Shown: in pieces, positions 1-7,794 of the stretch
Layout: the number at the start of each line of letters is the position of its first letter
How positions within the stretch are numbered: position 1 is the stretch's first letter
Assembly: GCA_017608705.1 (NCBI GenBank)
Contig: JAFCFJ010000002.1
Coordinates: forward strand, 1 to 45,743
Origin: Candidatus Pacearchaeota archaeon
Lineage (GTDB): Archaea; Nanobdellota; Nanobdellia; Pacearchaeales; GW2011-AR1
DNA length: 45,743 bases
Direction: 5' to 3'
The notes under the pieces: generated by a model
Database searches by the model: none
Seen by the model: only the letters and a program-made list of their open reading frames with translations
Told to the model about the DNA's origin: nothing
Program-made: the position numbers and the translations under genes

Positions 1-500
1 ACCTTTTCGACAGATGCCTCTACAGGGCCTGAAACAGCCAAATTTTGAGGAGTTATCTGTCGAAGGATGTGTCGAATTGTCTGTCTGTTTGTCTGTCTGT
101 CTGTCGAAACCCCTTGATTTCCTGTGGAAATTCCTAAATTTTGAGGTTTCAAGCCGTAAAAAGCCAAATTATCTGTCGAACCCGCAGGATGTGTCGAAAA
201 ATCTGTCGAAGGATGTGTCGAATCCTTTATTTGTTTAATGCGAACATCTTCATCCCTGCTCTTGCCTTGAATGTCTGGAACTATTGGCCTGAAAAGCTCA
301 AAATCATGAACTGAGGTCATAGCAGACATTGTGGGAATGGCTGTTTCGTCTTTGCCTTGAGAGAATGAAGAAAAGAAATGTTGAAGCAAGTCTCGAATCT
401 CACATAGTTCTGAACGCAAACTCTCAAGCTCATTACGTAGCGTGAGAATATCGCGCTTAACCTTGGCAAATGCTTCTCTGAGCTGCTTTTCATCAAGCAT
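1..500 (-). CDS. Repeat-rich coiled-coil/low-complexity protein (partial; C-terminus runs off the left edge); not in the supplied ORF track
   Basis: Reverse-complement read from ATG at 500: MLDEKQLREAFAKVKRDILTLRNELESLRSELCEIRDLLQHFFSSFSQGKDETAIPTMSAMTSVHDFELFRPIVPDIQGKSRDEDVRIKQIKDSTHPSTDFSTHPAGSTDNLAFYGLKPQNLGISTGNQGVSTDRQTNRQTIRHILRQ..., open to position 1. From memory it resembles archaeal hypothetical proteins with STGN-GVSTDRQTDRQTD segments. Confidence 0.75.
   Translation of the reverse strand, partial: MLDEKQLREAFAKVKRDILTLRNELESLRSELCEIRDLLQHFFSSFSQGKDETAIPTMSAMTSVHDFELFRPIVPDIQGKSRDEDVRIKQIKDSTHPSTDFSTHPAGSTDNLAFYGLKPQNLGISTGNQGVSTDRQTNRQTIRHILRQITPQNLAVSGPVEASVEK
58..221. repeat. 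TGTCGA (TCGACA on minus) dispersed hexamer array plus a (CTGT)n microsatellite at 77-104
   Basis: TGTCGA at 58, 70, 102, 174, 192, 204 and 216, plus one inverted TCGACA at 7-12. TTGT CTGT CTGT TTGT CTGT CTGT CTGT spans 77-104. Confidence 0.9.
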
Positions 501-577
501 AGAAAACAAGAGCCTTGCACTTATATAAAGATTTGTTTATTGAAAAGATATTGTTGTTGAAACAAACATGGCTTGCA

Positions 578-804
578 CTAACCAAGTTTCTTTTTATAGG
601 CTTGGTAGGCCTTCCTTGAGAGGCGCCATCTTATCCTTCTGCTATATGGCACACCTTTCGGGCTTTTTCTTATGCTTATAACAAGCCCTTTTTTCTCCAG
701 CTCAACGAGCAAAGATTTGATAAGAAAGCCTGAGGAAATTCTTGGTAAAGCATAAAAAGTATATTCTCTGCTATACGCTCACGTTTCTCCTTTGACAGCC
801 TCAT
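578..804 (-). pseudogene. Small basic, possibly winged-helix-like protein interrupted by a frame change
   Basis: Frame A: MRLSKEKRERIAENILFMLYQEFPQAF..., hits a stop. Frame B continues FLIKSLLVELEKKGLVISIRKSPKGVPYSRRIRWRLSRKAYQAYKKKLG* to the TAG at 578-580. Length 227 nt is not a multiple of 3. Confidence 0.55.
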
Positions 805-877
805 AAAATCCTGGCATGAGAGGGTGTTTAAAAATTATTCGCCAAAAGATTAAATAAAGCAAAGGCTTGGCTAGAAA

Positions 878-3478
878 ATGGTTGGGAGAATAAGATTCAT
901 GAAAAGACCGGCAAGTAACGAGCAAGTTTTCACCTTACTTGGCAATACAGTAGCGAGTTGGTTCAGAAAAAAATTTGGTAGCTTCACGCTCTCGCAACGT
1001 TATGCTATTCCAGCAATCAAAGCAAGGAAAAGCATACTCGTGAGCTCGCCAACAGGAAGTGGCAAAACACTCTGCGCATTCACAGCAATACTTGATTACC
1101 TTATAGAGCTAAGTAAGCGTAATGAGCTTGAAGATAAGGTCTATTGCGTTTATGTCTCGCCTCTCCGCGCTTTATCGCGTGACATAGAAGTTAATCTCAA
1201 AGGGCCGCTGGCAGAGATGCAAGAGCAAGAGGGAAAGGAGTTTGGCATAAGAATTGCTGTAAGAACAGGCGATACAACGCAGAGCGAGAGAGCAGCAATG
1301 CTTAAGAAACCGCCACACATACTCATCACAACACCTGAGACGCTTGCAATATTGCTTACAACAAAACGTTTCCGCGAGTTCTTGCGTGCTGTCGAGTTCT
1401 GCATTGTTGATGAAATCCATGCTATGGCAAACAAGCGCGGTACGCATCTATCTCTAAGCCTTGAAAGGTTACAGCATATAAGCGTGATGCCTATTACACG
1501 AATCGGTCTGAGTGCTACAGTTGCCCCCCTCGAGCTCGTAGCGAGATTTCTTGTTGGTTATGAAAAAACAGCCAAAGGATGGCAAGAACGCGAATGTTGG
1601 ATTGCTGATGTCGGCTTTGAAAAGAAAATAGATGTGTCTGTGCTAACGCCGACTGAAAGCTTAATATATGTGCATGCTGAAGAGCTGAGTGACAAACTCT
1701 ATGAGCTGATTGATAAGCTAGTGCAGGAACACAGGACAACCTTGATATTCACCAATACACGCTCAGCCACAGAACGTGTTGTGCATCACCTCAAAGAGAG
1801 ATTTCCAAGCAAGTATGTTGAGAATATAGGCGCACACCATTCAAGCCTGAGCAGGCATTCAAGACTAAGCATAGAACAAAGGCTACGTAATGGCGAGCTT
1901 CGTGTTGTTGTCACGAGCACAAGTCTTGAGCTTGGTATTGATATAGGTTATATAGATTTGGTAATCTTGCTCGGCTCGCCAAAAAGCGTTGCCAGAGCTA
2001 TGCAGAGAATTGGCAGAGCAGGACACAAATTGCATGAAACAGCAAAAGGACGTTTCATCGTGCTAGACCAAGATGATCTTGTGGAATGCAGTGTGATGCA
2101 AAAGGCTATAAAAGAAAAAAAGATAGACAAAATAGATTTTCCACGTAATTGTCTTGACGTGCTGGCACAGCACATCTACGGGATGGCAATAGAGCAACGA
2201 TGGAATGTTGATGAGCTATACAACTTGGTAAGGCAAAGTTATTGTTACCATGAGCTAAACAGAGAAGATTTCTTTGCTGTAATAAGTTATCTTGCCGGCG
2301 AATATGCGCTCGAAGCTCGTGATGTTTATGCAAAGATATGGTATGATAGCGAAACCCGTGAGATAGGTAGGCGTGGCAAGTTAGCGAGAATGATCTATAT
2401 GACAAACATAGGAACGATTCCTGATGAGAGCTATGTGAATGTTGTTATTGCTGGAGGCGAACGCAAAGGTGTGAAGGTTGGTGTTATAGATGAAGGCTTT
2501 CTTGAGAGACTAAGGCCGGGTGACGTGTTTGTGCTTGGAGGTGAGCGCTACGAGTTCCTTTACACAAGAGGTATGAACGCTTATGTCAAGGCAAGTGTTT
2601 ATAGGCCGCCGACAATACCGTCATGGTTCAGCGAGATCTTACCGTTGAGCTTTGACCTTGCTTGCGAGATACAAAGGTTTCGTAGGCTTATGGCTGAAAA
2701 ATTTACTCGTGGCATGAGCGCAGAGGAAATAAAGGGGTTCATCAAAAAACACTTGCATGTCGATGATAAGATAGCAAATGCTATTTACCAATACTTCTAT
2801 GACCAGCATGCCTATATCGGAATTCCACACGAGAGGCTTATGCTGATAGAGCATTACAAAGCTGAAAAAAACTTCTTGGTGTTTCATTCGCTTTATGGGA
2901 GACGTGTTAATGATGCGCTTTCAAGAGCCTACGCGTATGTTATTGCACAAGCAGGCGGTCGTGATGTGCAGATAGGTATAAATGATAATGGTTTTTTCAT
3001 TGGAGGTGAAAAACTGCATGCAGAGAAGGCATTGAAATTTGTAACGAGTGAAAACATTGATGAAATACTGAAGGAAGCTATAGACAGAACTGAAATCTTG
3101 AAGAGACGTTTCAGACATTGTGCAACGCGTGGCCTTATGATACTCCGTAGCTACAAGGGAAAAACAAAAAGTGTTGGAAGACAGCAAATGAAATCTGAGA
3201 TGCTAATGCATGCTGTTCGCAAGATATCGCAGGAGTTTCCGATATTGAAGGAAGCAAGACGTGAGGTTATGGAAGATGTGATGGATGTAGCTAACGCGAA
3301 AAAGGTGCTTGACTGGCTACACAGCAAGAAGATAAGAGTTAAACATGTTAATGTTAAGGTGCCGAGCCCATTTGCGTTGAATTTGATAATGCAAGGCTAT
3401 GCTGATCTGATCAAGATAGAGGATAAACTGGAGTTCTTGAAGAGAATGTATGATGCAATCAAAAAGATGCAAAAATGA
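878..3478 (+). CDS. lhr: Lhr-like ATP-dependent DEAD/DEAH superfamily 2 helicase
   Basis: SSPTGSGKT Walker A, VDEIHA (DExH), GLSATV, TSTSLELGIDIG, QRIGRAGH; length 866 aa typical of Lhr-core. Confidence 0.92.
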   Translation: MVGRIRFMKRPASNEQVFTLLGNTVASWFRKKFGSFTLSQRYAIPAIKARKSILVSSPTGSGKTLCAFTAILDYLIELSKRNELEDKVYCVYVSPLRALSRDIEVNLKGPLAEMQEQEGKEFGIRIAVRTGDTTQSERAAMLKKPPHILITTPETLAILLTTKRFREFLRAVEFCIVDEIHAMANKRGTHLSLSLERLQHISVMPITRIGLSATVAPLELVARFLVGYEKTAKGWQERECWIADVGFEKKIDVSVLTPTESLIYVHAEELSDKLYELIDKLVQEHRTTLIFTNTRSATERVVHHLKERFPSKYVENIGAHHSSLSRHSRLSIEQRLRNGELRVVVTSTSLELGIDIGYIDLVILLGSPKSVARAMQRIGRAGHKLHETAKGRFIVLDQDDLVECSVMQKAIKEKKIDKIDFPRNCLDVLAQHIYGMAIEQRWNVDELYNLVRQSYCYHELNREDFFAVISYLAGEYALEARDVYAKIWYDSETREIGRRGKLARMIYMTNIGTIPDESYVNVVIAGGERKGVKVGVIDEGFLERLRPGDVFVLGGERYEFLYTRGMNAYVKASVYRPPTIPSWFSEILPLSFDLACEIQRFRRLMAEKFTRGMSAEEIKGFIKKHLHVDDKIANAIYQYFYDQHAYIGIPHERLMLIEHYKAEKNFLVFHSLYGRRVNDALSRAYAYVIAQAGGRDVQIGINDNGFFIGGEKLHAEKALKFVTSENIDEILKEAIDRTEILKRRFRHCATRGLMILRSYKGKTKSVGRQQMKSEMLMHAVRKISQEFPILKEARREVMEDVMDVANAKKVLDWLHSKKIRVKHVNVKVPSPFALNLIMQGYADLIKIEDKLEFLKRMYDAIKKMQK

Positions 3479-3559
3479 TCAGCCAATCTTATCAAAAAAC
3501 CGTTTATAGTTCTGATCTGTGCTATCTAAATCTTTATAAACATTACAAACTATGGGAAG

Positions 3560-4540
3560 GTGCTCATGGTCATGTATAGATGCTGTATCATTGCGGACCC
3601 GCAAAGCAAAGTATGGGAATTCGCAGAGGCTATATATGAGAAGCTAAGCGAGAGAAGTGAAAAGTTCGAGCTTAATCCTGTCGAGATCATAAGGTTTAGA
3701 GATGGTGAGATAAAGCCGAAAATTAAAGGCAACGTAAGGCGCAAGAATTGCTTCTTTGTGCATGACTCAAGCAAAAGACCAGCGGATTGGTTTCTCGAAC
3801 TTGTATTGATAAACGAAGCCTTAAGGAATAGCAGTGCGCAAGAAATAATTGACGTATTACCTTATATGAAATTCGCAAGACAAGACAGGAAAGATGAAAG
3901 TCGGGTGCCAATAAGCGCACGTGCTGTTCTTGATGTTATATCGCTTTACACAGACGCTATACTCACAATAGATGTTCATTCAGAACAAATCCAAGGTTTT
4001 ACTGGGAGAAGGTTTGATAGCCTTCGCAGTTCTGTCGTGTTCCGTAACTATCTAATAGAGAGATATCCTGAATTCTTCGAGGAAGAATGGAGTATAATGA
4101 GTCCTGATGCAGGAGGAACGCCAAGAGCAAGACATTTTGCCAAAAAGCTTGGACTCGAGAATATAGTAATAGGCAACAAATACAGGAAAAAGGCTGGTGA
4201 GGTTGCTGAATACTGTATCATAGGTGACGTAACTGAAAAGATGTTGATAGTTGATGATATCATAGATTCTGGAAACACAATAGTTAATGCTGTTGAGGCT
4301 GTTAAAGCGAAAGGCGCGAGAGAGGTTTGGGTTTATGCTACGCATGGCCTCTTCAGTTACAATGATAATGAGCAAGACCCGCGTGACAAACTATGTGAAG
4401 TAGCTGATAAGATTATTGTGAGTAACAGCATCCCGCAAGAAAGCTATAAAAAGATTGAGGTCATGCCTCTGGAAGATTTCTTTGCTGAGGCTATATGGCG
4501 AATCAATGAAGGCATTAGCCTTAGCGAGCTTTTTGACTAG
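3560..4540 (+). CDS. prs: Ribose-phosphate pyrophosphokinase
   Basis: LPYMKFARQDRKDE, DVHSEQIQGF, and PRPP-binding loop MLIVDDIIDSGNTI. Confidence 0.93.
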   Translation: MLMVMYRCCIIADPQSKVWEFAEAIYEKLSERSEKFELNPVEIIRFRDGEIKPKIKGNVRRKNCFFVHDSSKRPADWFLELVLINEALRNSSAQEIIDVLPYMKFARQDRKDESRVPISARAVLDVISLYTDAILTIDVHSEQIQGFTGRRFDSLRSSVVFRNYLIERYPEFFEEEWSIMSPDAGGTPRARHFAKKLGLENIVIGNKYRKKAGEVAEYCIIGDVTEKMLIVDDIIDSGNTIVNAVEAVKAKGAREVWVYATHGLFSYNDNEQDPRDKLCEVADKIIVSNSIPQESYKKIEVMPLEDFFAEAIWRINEGISLSELFD

Positions 4541-4584
4541 CTTGTTTTGGATAAAAATATAAAGCATAACATCTTATATGAAGC

Positions 4585-5346
4585 ATGGAACACGATATTA
4601 TACTTACCTCTTACGAGCATGGCCGCGAGATTTTGCCTGGCATCTACGCTCTGGGCAAGGCCCTATGGCTGAAAACTCTGAGCATGGTTGTTATTGCAGA
4701 TTTACATATAGGCTATGAGGAAGCGCTGAACAAAGAAGGCTTCCTAATGCCAAGACAACAATTTAGACAAACCACTGAGGAGCTTGAAAAGCTTTTCAAA
4801 ATTACAGGGAAAGTCAATAGTGTTATCGTGCTTGGTGATCTCAAGCATGAGTTCGGCGAGATAAGCAAGCAAGAATGGTTTGAAACATTTGCTGTGCTTG
4901 ACTTGTTAGCTAAGAACTCGAAAGAAATTATACTTATTAAGGGAAATCATGACACGATCTTAGAGCCGATAGCAAAACGCAAGAACTTAGAGATAAAAGA
5001 GATCTATTTTGCAAATGACGTTGCTTTTTGGCATGGCCATAAGTTTCATGTGGAGCTTGTGAAAGCAAAAACAATCATCGCAGGCCATATGCATCCCGCC
5101 ATAAGTTTGTATGATGGTGTCAAAAGCGAGTTGTACAAGTGCTTTCTTGTCGGCAAGTGGAAAGGCAAGAATCTTGTGATTATGCCGAGTTTCCTGCCTA
5201 TAGTTGAAGGTATGGATGTGTTGAAGAGCAAAGAACTTTGGCTCGACCTAAAGTTCAACATAAATAATTTCAACACATATGTTATTGCTGATAAAATTTA
5301 TGACTTTGGTAAGCTAAAAGAGATAGCAAAAAGAATGAGTAGCTAA
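4585..5346 (+). CDS. Metallophosphoesterase (archaeal putative phosphoesterase)
   Basis: VVIADLHIGYEEAL, VLGDLKHEFG, LIKGNHD, HGHKF, IAGHMHP calcineurin-like motifs. Confidence 0.88.
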   Translation: MEHDIILTSYEHGREILPGIYALGKALWLKTLSMVVIADLHIGYEEALNKEGFLMPRQQFRQTTEELEKLFKITGKVNSVIVLGDLKHEFGEISKQEWFETFAVLDLLAKNSKEIILIKGNHDTILEPIAKRKNLEIKEIYFANDVAFWHGHKFHVELVKAKTIIAGHMHPAISLYDGVKSELYKCFLVGKWKGKNLVIMPSFLPIVEGMDVLKSKELWLDLKFNINNFNTYVIADKIYDFGKLKEIAKRMSS

Positions 5347-5430
5347 CGCCAGGGGCAGGATTCGAACCTGCGCGTCCTTACGGACACCAGCTCTCGAGGC
5401 TGGCCCCTTAGTCCGCTCGGGCACCCTGGC
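5347..5430 (-). tRNA. tRNA-Ser (CGA anticodon)
   Basis: Minus strand GCCAGGGTGCCCGAGCGGACTAAGGGGCCAGCCTCGAGAGCTGGTGTCCGTAAGGACGCGCAGGTTCGAATCCTGCCCCTGGCG. Acceptor GCCAGGG/CCCTGGC, anticodon arm CCAGC-CTCGAGA-GCTGG, long variable arm, GGTTCGAATCC T-arm, G discriminator, no encoded CCA. Confidence 0.96.
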
Positions 5431-5515
5431 ATAATAACAGTAAACCAGACAGAGTTAAAAATCTTGCTTCTAGTAAAGAGAACATGGACTGTTTTTAGAA
5501 GACAGCTAAAGATTC

Positions 5516-5944
5516 CTAACCAACATAATTGCTTTTCTTATTATCTTGTTCAGGCTTCTTGCCAACCTTTGGTAAAGGCACGGCTGGTGGCAAGCCAAGT
5601 TCATCTGCCAAAACAAGTGCTTTGATGTTGCACTTGGTCAAGATAAAATTCAAAAGAGGCAAGTTGATCTCGTCAGGCAAGTTCTTATTTTTCCATTCCT
5701 TCTGCAAAAGCTTGGCTTCCTTACGCTCCAACTGAGCCAACACCTTGCCAGTAAATTCAAGCTTTGCAAGCTTGCCATAATCAACATTGAATACGAAAAC
5801 AAAAGAGAATACATTATCAAGAGGAGCATCCTTTTCCTCTGTAATATCTTTTATGCTAAGGTTGGAGCTTATCCTAACCCTCTCGATAGGTTTATCTTGC
5901 CTTTCAGCAACTAGCTTACTGAGAGAAAAACCAACAATCTTCAT
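5516..5944 (-). CDS. Conserved archaeal hypothetical protein (MKIVGFSLSKLVAERQ... family, SecB-like fold possible)
   Basis: Internal start MKIVGF chosen. Conserved-looking C-terminus LPLLNFILTKCNIKALVLADELGLPPAVPLPKVG. Overlaps the stop region of the upstream PRC-barrel gene. Confidence 0.6.
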   Translation of the reverse strand: MKIVGFSLSKLVAERQDKPIERVRISSNLSIKDITEEKDAPLDNVFSFVFVFNVDYGKLAKLEFTGKVLAQLERKEAKLLQKEWKNKNLPDEINLPLLNFILTKCNIKALVLADELGLPPAVPLPKVGKKPEQDNKKSNYVG

Positions 5945-5945
5945 T

Positions 5946-6206
5946 TTAGACCAAGTCCTCTTCATTAACAACAACAAAATCTCCTACTGCAATTATTGTA
6001 TTATAAGGAATAAGCACCTCGTTCTGTGCTGTGCGCTCAACATTCAGATTTTTCACATAAGGAGTAGCGTCCTTGAGCACAAGCTGAATAAGCTCACCAG
6101 AACGTGTCTCAAATGTAATGTCTTTCACTAATCCAAGTCTCTTGCCCTCTTTCGTGACAACAAGTTTGCCAAGGATCTCGCGCGCCGGTTTTCTTTCTCT
6201 ATCCAT
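5946..6206 (-). CDS. PRC-barrel domain protein
   Basis: 86 aa; LGKLVVTKEGKRLGLVKDITFETRSGELIQLVLKD...VLIPYNTIIAVGDFVVV. Confidence 0.8.
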   Translation of the reverse strand: MDRERKPAREILGKLVVTKEGKRLGLVKDITFETRSGELIQLVLKDATPYVKNLNVERTAQNEVLIPYNTIIAVGDFVVVNEEDLV

Positions 6207-6270
6207 ATGAGAAACAACCGATAGCTGTTTATAAAGTTTTCTGTGAACACAGCCAAAGTATTATGCTAGT

Positions 6271-6512
6271 ACCCTACCCCTTTGTTTCATATGGAAAGAT
6301 TTATAAATGAAATTTAGATTTTTGCTTTTTTTATTTTATTTTTTAAATTTTTTTATATTTAATTATTATATATTTAAAAAATTATTTTATTTTATTCATT
6401 TTTTCCACTTGAAATAAAGGTTAAAACTTTTGTCATTCTTTAAGGACAATAATTTATTTCTTTTCGTCGATAAATTCAGCTTGCATTCTTATATTCCAAA
6501 GGAAATAAAGGT
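6271..6512. other. Candidate replication origin (oriC): AT-rich tract flanked by ORB-like elements
   Basis: ORB-like 1 (minus) 6271-6297: CTTTCCATATGAAACAAAGGGGTAGGGT. AT-rich tract ~6299-6402. ORB-like 2 (plus) 6402-6420: TTTCCACTTGAAATAAAGG. ORB-like 3 (plus) 6493-6512: ATTCCAAAGGAAATAAAGGT. Directly upstream of orc1/cdc6. Confidence 0.75.
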
Positions 6513-6579
6513 GTCTCTCTGCTGTATATTTTCCAGCACAAAAAATTTTATAAAAGAGATTCATGTTAGTGCTGCTAAA

Positions 6580-7794
6580 ATGGTTATTCGTCTCGATAAG
6601 ATTTTTGATTCTATTACGAAGGCAAAGATTTTCAAAGATCGTTTCGTGTTACAGGCAAACTATACTCCTGATACTATTCCACATAGGGATGAGCAAATAG
6701 CGCAGATTGCAAGTATTATCGCGCCAGCCCTACGTGGGGAGAGGCCCAGCAATCTTTTTGTTTATGGAAAGACTGGCACTGGCAAAACACTAAGCGTGCA
6801 GTATGTGAGACAGGAAATGCTGAAGAGAGCAAACAACACAGATACAGAGCTTAAGATTGAATACATAAACTGTAAACTTAGGAAAGTAGCGGACACAGAA
6901 TATAGGATTTTAGCCGAGATGATAAAGAAGCTTGGCAAAGATGTGCCTGCTACAGGCTTACCCACAGATTATCTTTACAATAATTTCATCGATCTGCTCG
7001 ACGAGAAGAGAAGGTTGCTCATCCTAATCCTGGATGAAATAGACCAGGCAGTAAAGAAGATCTCGGACAATTTTCTTTACAATTTAACAAGGCTCAACAG
7101 TGAATTGACGAAAGCACAGATAAGCTTGATAGGTATAAGCAATGATCTTCGCTTTATAGACAATCTTGATCCACGTGTTAGGAGTTCATTGAGCGAGGAA
7201 GAAATAGTTTTCCCACCTTATAACGCATTACAGCTTAAAGACATTCTCGAGGATAGGGCAAAGAAGGCTTTCCAGCCAGGTGTGGTTGGTGATGGTGTGA
7301 TCGCGAAATGTGCTGCTTTGGCGGCACGTGAGCATGGCGATGCAAGACGTGCTCTCGACTTACTGAGGATAGCTGGCGAAATAGCTGAGCGTGAGGGTAG
7401 TAGCAAGATTTTGCTCAAGCACATAGATATGGCTAATGACAAGATCGAGAGAGACAAGATTCTTGCTGTTATAGAGACTGAACCGAAGCAATTTCAGCTC
7501 GTGTTGCTTGCTATAATAATGCTTACCGAAGATAAGGGCAAAAAAGAAGGGGATAAGATCTTTACTGGTGATGTATATGAGGTTTACCAAGAGTTGTGCA
7601 TAAAAACAAGATCTGAAATACTTACGCAGAGAAGGGTCAGCGATATTATAGCAGAGTTCGATATGCTTGGTATTATTAACGCGAAAGTTGTGAGTAAGGG
7701 TCGTTATGGGAGAACCCGTGAAATAAAACTTGCAATTCCGAACAATATTCTTGAAAAAGCAAAACAAATCCTTCATGATTCCTTGGGTGTATGA
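6580..7794 (+). CDS. cdc6: Orc1/Cdc6 replication initiator (the ORF extends to 6430 but MVIRLDKIFDSI at 6580 is the likelier start)
   Basis: PHRDEQIAQIASIIAPAL, FVYGKTGTGKTLSVQYV, LILDEIDQA, ISNDLRFIDNLDPRVRSSL; C-terminal winged helix. Confidence 0.93.
   Translation: MVIRLDKIFDSITKAKIFKDRFVLQANYTPDTIPHRDEQIAQIASIIAPALRGERPSNLFVYGKTGTGKTLSVQYVRQEMLKRANNTDTELKIEYINCKLRKVADTEYRILAEMIKKLGKDVPATGLPTDYLYNNFIDLLDEKRRLLILILDEIDQAVKKISDNFLYNLTRLNSELTKAQISLIGISNDLRFIDNLDPRVRSSLSEEEIVFPPYNALQLKDILEDRAKKAFQPGVVGDGVIAKCAALAAREHGDARRALDLLRIAGEIAEREGSSKILLKHIDMANDKIERDKILAVIETEPKQFQLVLLAIIMLTEDKGKKEGDKIFTGDVYEVYQELCIKTRSEILTQRRVSDIIAEFDMLGIINAKVVSKGRYGRTREIKLAIPNNILEKAKQILHDSLGV

Noticed and set aside
58-221. 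CRISPR-like repeat array
   Set aside because: Repeats are 6-12 bp with irregular spacing and lie inside a coding frame; no conserved 24-40 bp repeat, no cas genes.
14-238. Plus-strand 74-aa ORF (MPLQGLKQPNFEELSVEGC...)
   Set aside because: Antisense to the longer minus-strand frame starting at 500, which has a coherent coiled-coil N-terminus; the LSV/CLSVCLS content is only the complement of the repeats.
6430-6579. N-terminal extension of Cdc6 (MSFFKDNNLFLFVDKF...)
   Set aside because: Composition is unlike Orc1 N-termini and the segment contains an ORB-like element; MVIRLDKIFDSITKAKIFKDRF at 6580 fits the family.
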